64,000 nucleotides of DNA, from NCBI RefSeq assembly GCF_021155775.2, contig NC_060233.1, positions 7,380,782 to 7,444,781 of the forward strand, read 5' to 3'. The notes under the pieces were generated by a model that saw nothing but the letters and a program-made list of their open reading frames with translations, ran no database searches and was not told the origin of the DNA. Each line of letters starts with the position of its first letter. Positions within the stretch are counted from its first letter, which is position 1. This document shows positions 62,410 to 64,000 of the stretch, piece after piece. The position numbers were made by a program, and so were the translations under genes. This stretch comes from Neodiprion pinetum. Taxonomy: Eukaryota > Arthropoda > Insecta > Hymenoptera > Diprionidae.

Positions 62410-62965
62410 TAGACTTGGTTTTGAGACAAGCGCTGTGATAGTTCGACTCGAAATATTGAGTCGATTGGATTCGGCAAGGTTAGGCTACGCTTCGTTTTTT
62501 CACTTCAAATGATTTATCTCTACGCTTGATTTGGTTCGCCTCGGTTTAAGTTTGATTTCATTTGATATGACTTAATTTGATGCAACTTGATTTGACTGGA
62601 TTTCGTTGCGTTCCGTTTTTTTTTTTTTAATTTGAAGTATGATCTCCATGCTTGATTTGGTTCGATCCAGTTTAGGTTTGATTTGATTCGACATGACTTG
62701 GTTCGATTCGGTTTAGATTTGATTTGATTTTATGCAACTTGATTTGACTTGATTTGGTTGGGATCGGTTTTTTTTCAATTAAATTTCAATAGCTTGATTT
62801 GGTTCGATTCGGTTTGAGTTTAATTTTGTTTGGTTCGATTCAGTTTAGGTTCGATCTGACATGACTTGACATATTTCCGTTTAATTTGATTTGATCGCGT
62901 TTCGTTTCTTTCGTTTTATTTCGAATCTTCTGATTTTTTTCTTCGATTTGATTCGAATAAATTCA
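62410..62965. repeat. Degenerate 5-bp-periodic repeat (TTGAT/GGTTCGATTC)
   Basis: About 550 bp is built largely from variants of TTGATTTGATT, GGTTCGATTCGGTTTAG and CATGACTTG. The phrase CTTGATTTGGTTCGAT with a following CGGTTTGAG or CAGTTTAGG recurs (62648, 62793 and vicinity). Many segments parse into pentamers (GATTT, GATTC, GGTTC, GACTT). It is best read as an old, diverged minisatellite expanded from pentanucleotide units; not coding. Confidence 0.7.
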
Positions 62966-64000
62966 GTTTAATTTGACTTCTTCCGACTTGGATTTCTTTT
63001 GAATTCGTCCAATTTATCAATTTGTCGAATTAAGTTTGCCCCAAAAGCAAAAGCAAACAGTAAGAAAGTATAAGCTGCCTGCAGTTCAATTCCACACGTA
63101 TCCTCACGTTCGATAATATAATATTGTGCAGAATTGACAGACCGAAGTCTTGAAAATTCCCAGAACATCCGAAAACCGTGTGAAATTGAATTATTTCAAA
63201 TTACACTAGCAAATTGCGAAGTAAGAACCGAGTGAGATAATTATTCCAATTCACACTCCAAATTTCGCTTTCCAATCGTATTTTGCGTCCGATATTATTT
63301 TTGCTGAAAAACTTAGGACGTCGGAATCGTGGGAATAATCGTGAGTTAAAAAATCTGCAACCACGAAGTACAATGCAATCCTGAATTACCGCAGTCGCAC
63401 ACTCGGCGGGATGCCGATGCGTTCCCTTCTTGGCGTCGTCGTATAAAATCAAGAATTCAAGCGACGTTCAGCGTCGATCAGCGTCATTAGCATACGAAAT
63501 GCGTTACATCTGTTTCCACCCACTTAAATGCAAACCCTCGTATTCGCGGTGGTCCGTGTAAATTTATCGTCCTTTAGACTTTTACTTTCATTCAAGCAGG
63601 TGGGTATATATAATTTATAACGATATATTGTGTAAGAGAATCTCGTTGCGACCCGCGAACGAGAATCGTGTAGGTTCCATTATAATAAATTATTATGTAA
63701 ATGAAAAAAAAAAAAAAAAAAAAATATGCACACAGATAATATGATCGATAAATATCTTACAATGTTTATCGTAAATTTCTAATGTTTCTTTCGTTTTTTT
63801 TTTTTATCCATCATTTGAAACGAACAGGTTTTCGCATAGATATATTTACCTGATATAATCGTTGCGATAATGTTCATTGACCAGATCCATTCGATGCTTA
63901 CAAGCTATAATTGCGTAATATCAATTACTTATACTCAGATTACAGTAATCCATGACTTTTATCGTAGACATCTGTTGAATCTGTAGGAAAAAAAAAATTT
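62966..64000. other. Right edge, no gene seen
   Basis: AT-rich sequence with an A-tract at 63702-63723 and short open frames without domains. A minus-strand CAG|GTAAAT donor-like site near 63850 might belong to an upstream mwh leader exon, but this is only a possibility. Confidence 0.4.

Noticed and set aside
1..64000. CRISPR arrays, rRNA, tRNA, autonomous transposase genes
   Set aside because: No regularly spaced identical repeats with unique spacers, no recognised tRNA or rRNA sequence, and no transposase or reverse-transcriptase open frame. A covariance-model search would be decisive for small RNAs.

Overview
The window is eukaryotic nuclear DNA and almost certainly insect. It is AT-rich, with GT-AG introns of about 75 bp to 12.7 kb, frequent CpG, many short simple repeats and small palindromic non-coding elements. 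It carries an orthologue of multiple wing hairs, a planar-polarity gene known from insects. The high CpG content and intron style fit Hymenoptera (a sawfly would fit), but that placement is an inference. There is no bacterial, plasmid or phage architecture and no CRISPR array. I recognised no rRNA or tRNA gene by eye.

Layout. (1) 1-5594: no convincing coding gene; probably 5' UTR and first intron of the next gene. (2) 5595-9369 (+): a complete nine-exon SLC26-family anion transporter (602 aa, SLC26A11-like). (3) 10675-13873 (-): a two-exon gene for a 999-aa, largely disordered protein that I do not recognise, with a ubiquitin-interacting-motif-like helix near the N terminus. It lies tail to tail with the first transporter. 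(4) 14000-24308: intergenic and 5' leader sequence with a CpG-rich block (17.3-18.0 kb), a TATA-Inr core promoter (20.2 kb) and a 698-bp palindromic element. (5) 24329-28362 (+): a second, diverged SLC26A11-like transporter (632 aa, eight coding exons). (6) 28363-31572: shared 3' flank. (7) 31573-55134 (-): a complete five-coding-exon multiple wing hairs (mwh) gene, 956 aa, with a GBD-FH3 formin-type N-terminal region and no FH1/FH2. Its two large introns (12.7 and 5.5 kb) hold most of the repeats. (8) 55145-64000: upstream of the mwh coding start, with a degenerate ~125-bp tandem repeat, hairpins and a 5-bp-periodic degenerate repeat, and no gene I can support.

All four spliced gene models were built by hand from splice sites and reading phase. 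Their coding lengths are multiples of three: 1809, 3000, 1899 and 2871 nt. The two transporters are paralogues that share three intron positions exactly and differ in the rest, which suggests an old duplication. No functional link joins the transporters, the disordered protein and mwh. I see no obviously new biological system. The more interesting leads are the near-identical 391-bp tandem duplication and long foldback in an mwh intron, a family of palindromic elements with GGGGNATTCC-type ends, a miRNA-like hairpin at 57.6 kb, and a possible unannotated PPxY-containing exon inside mwh intron 2.
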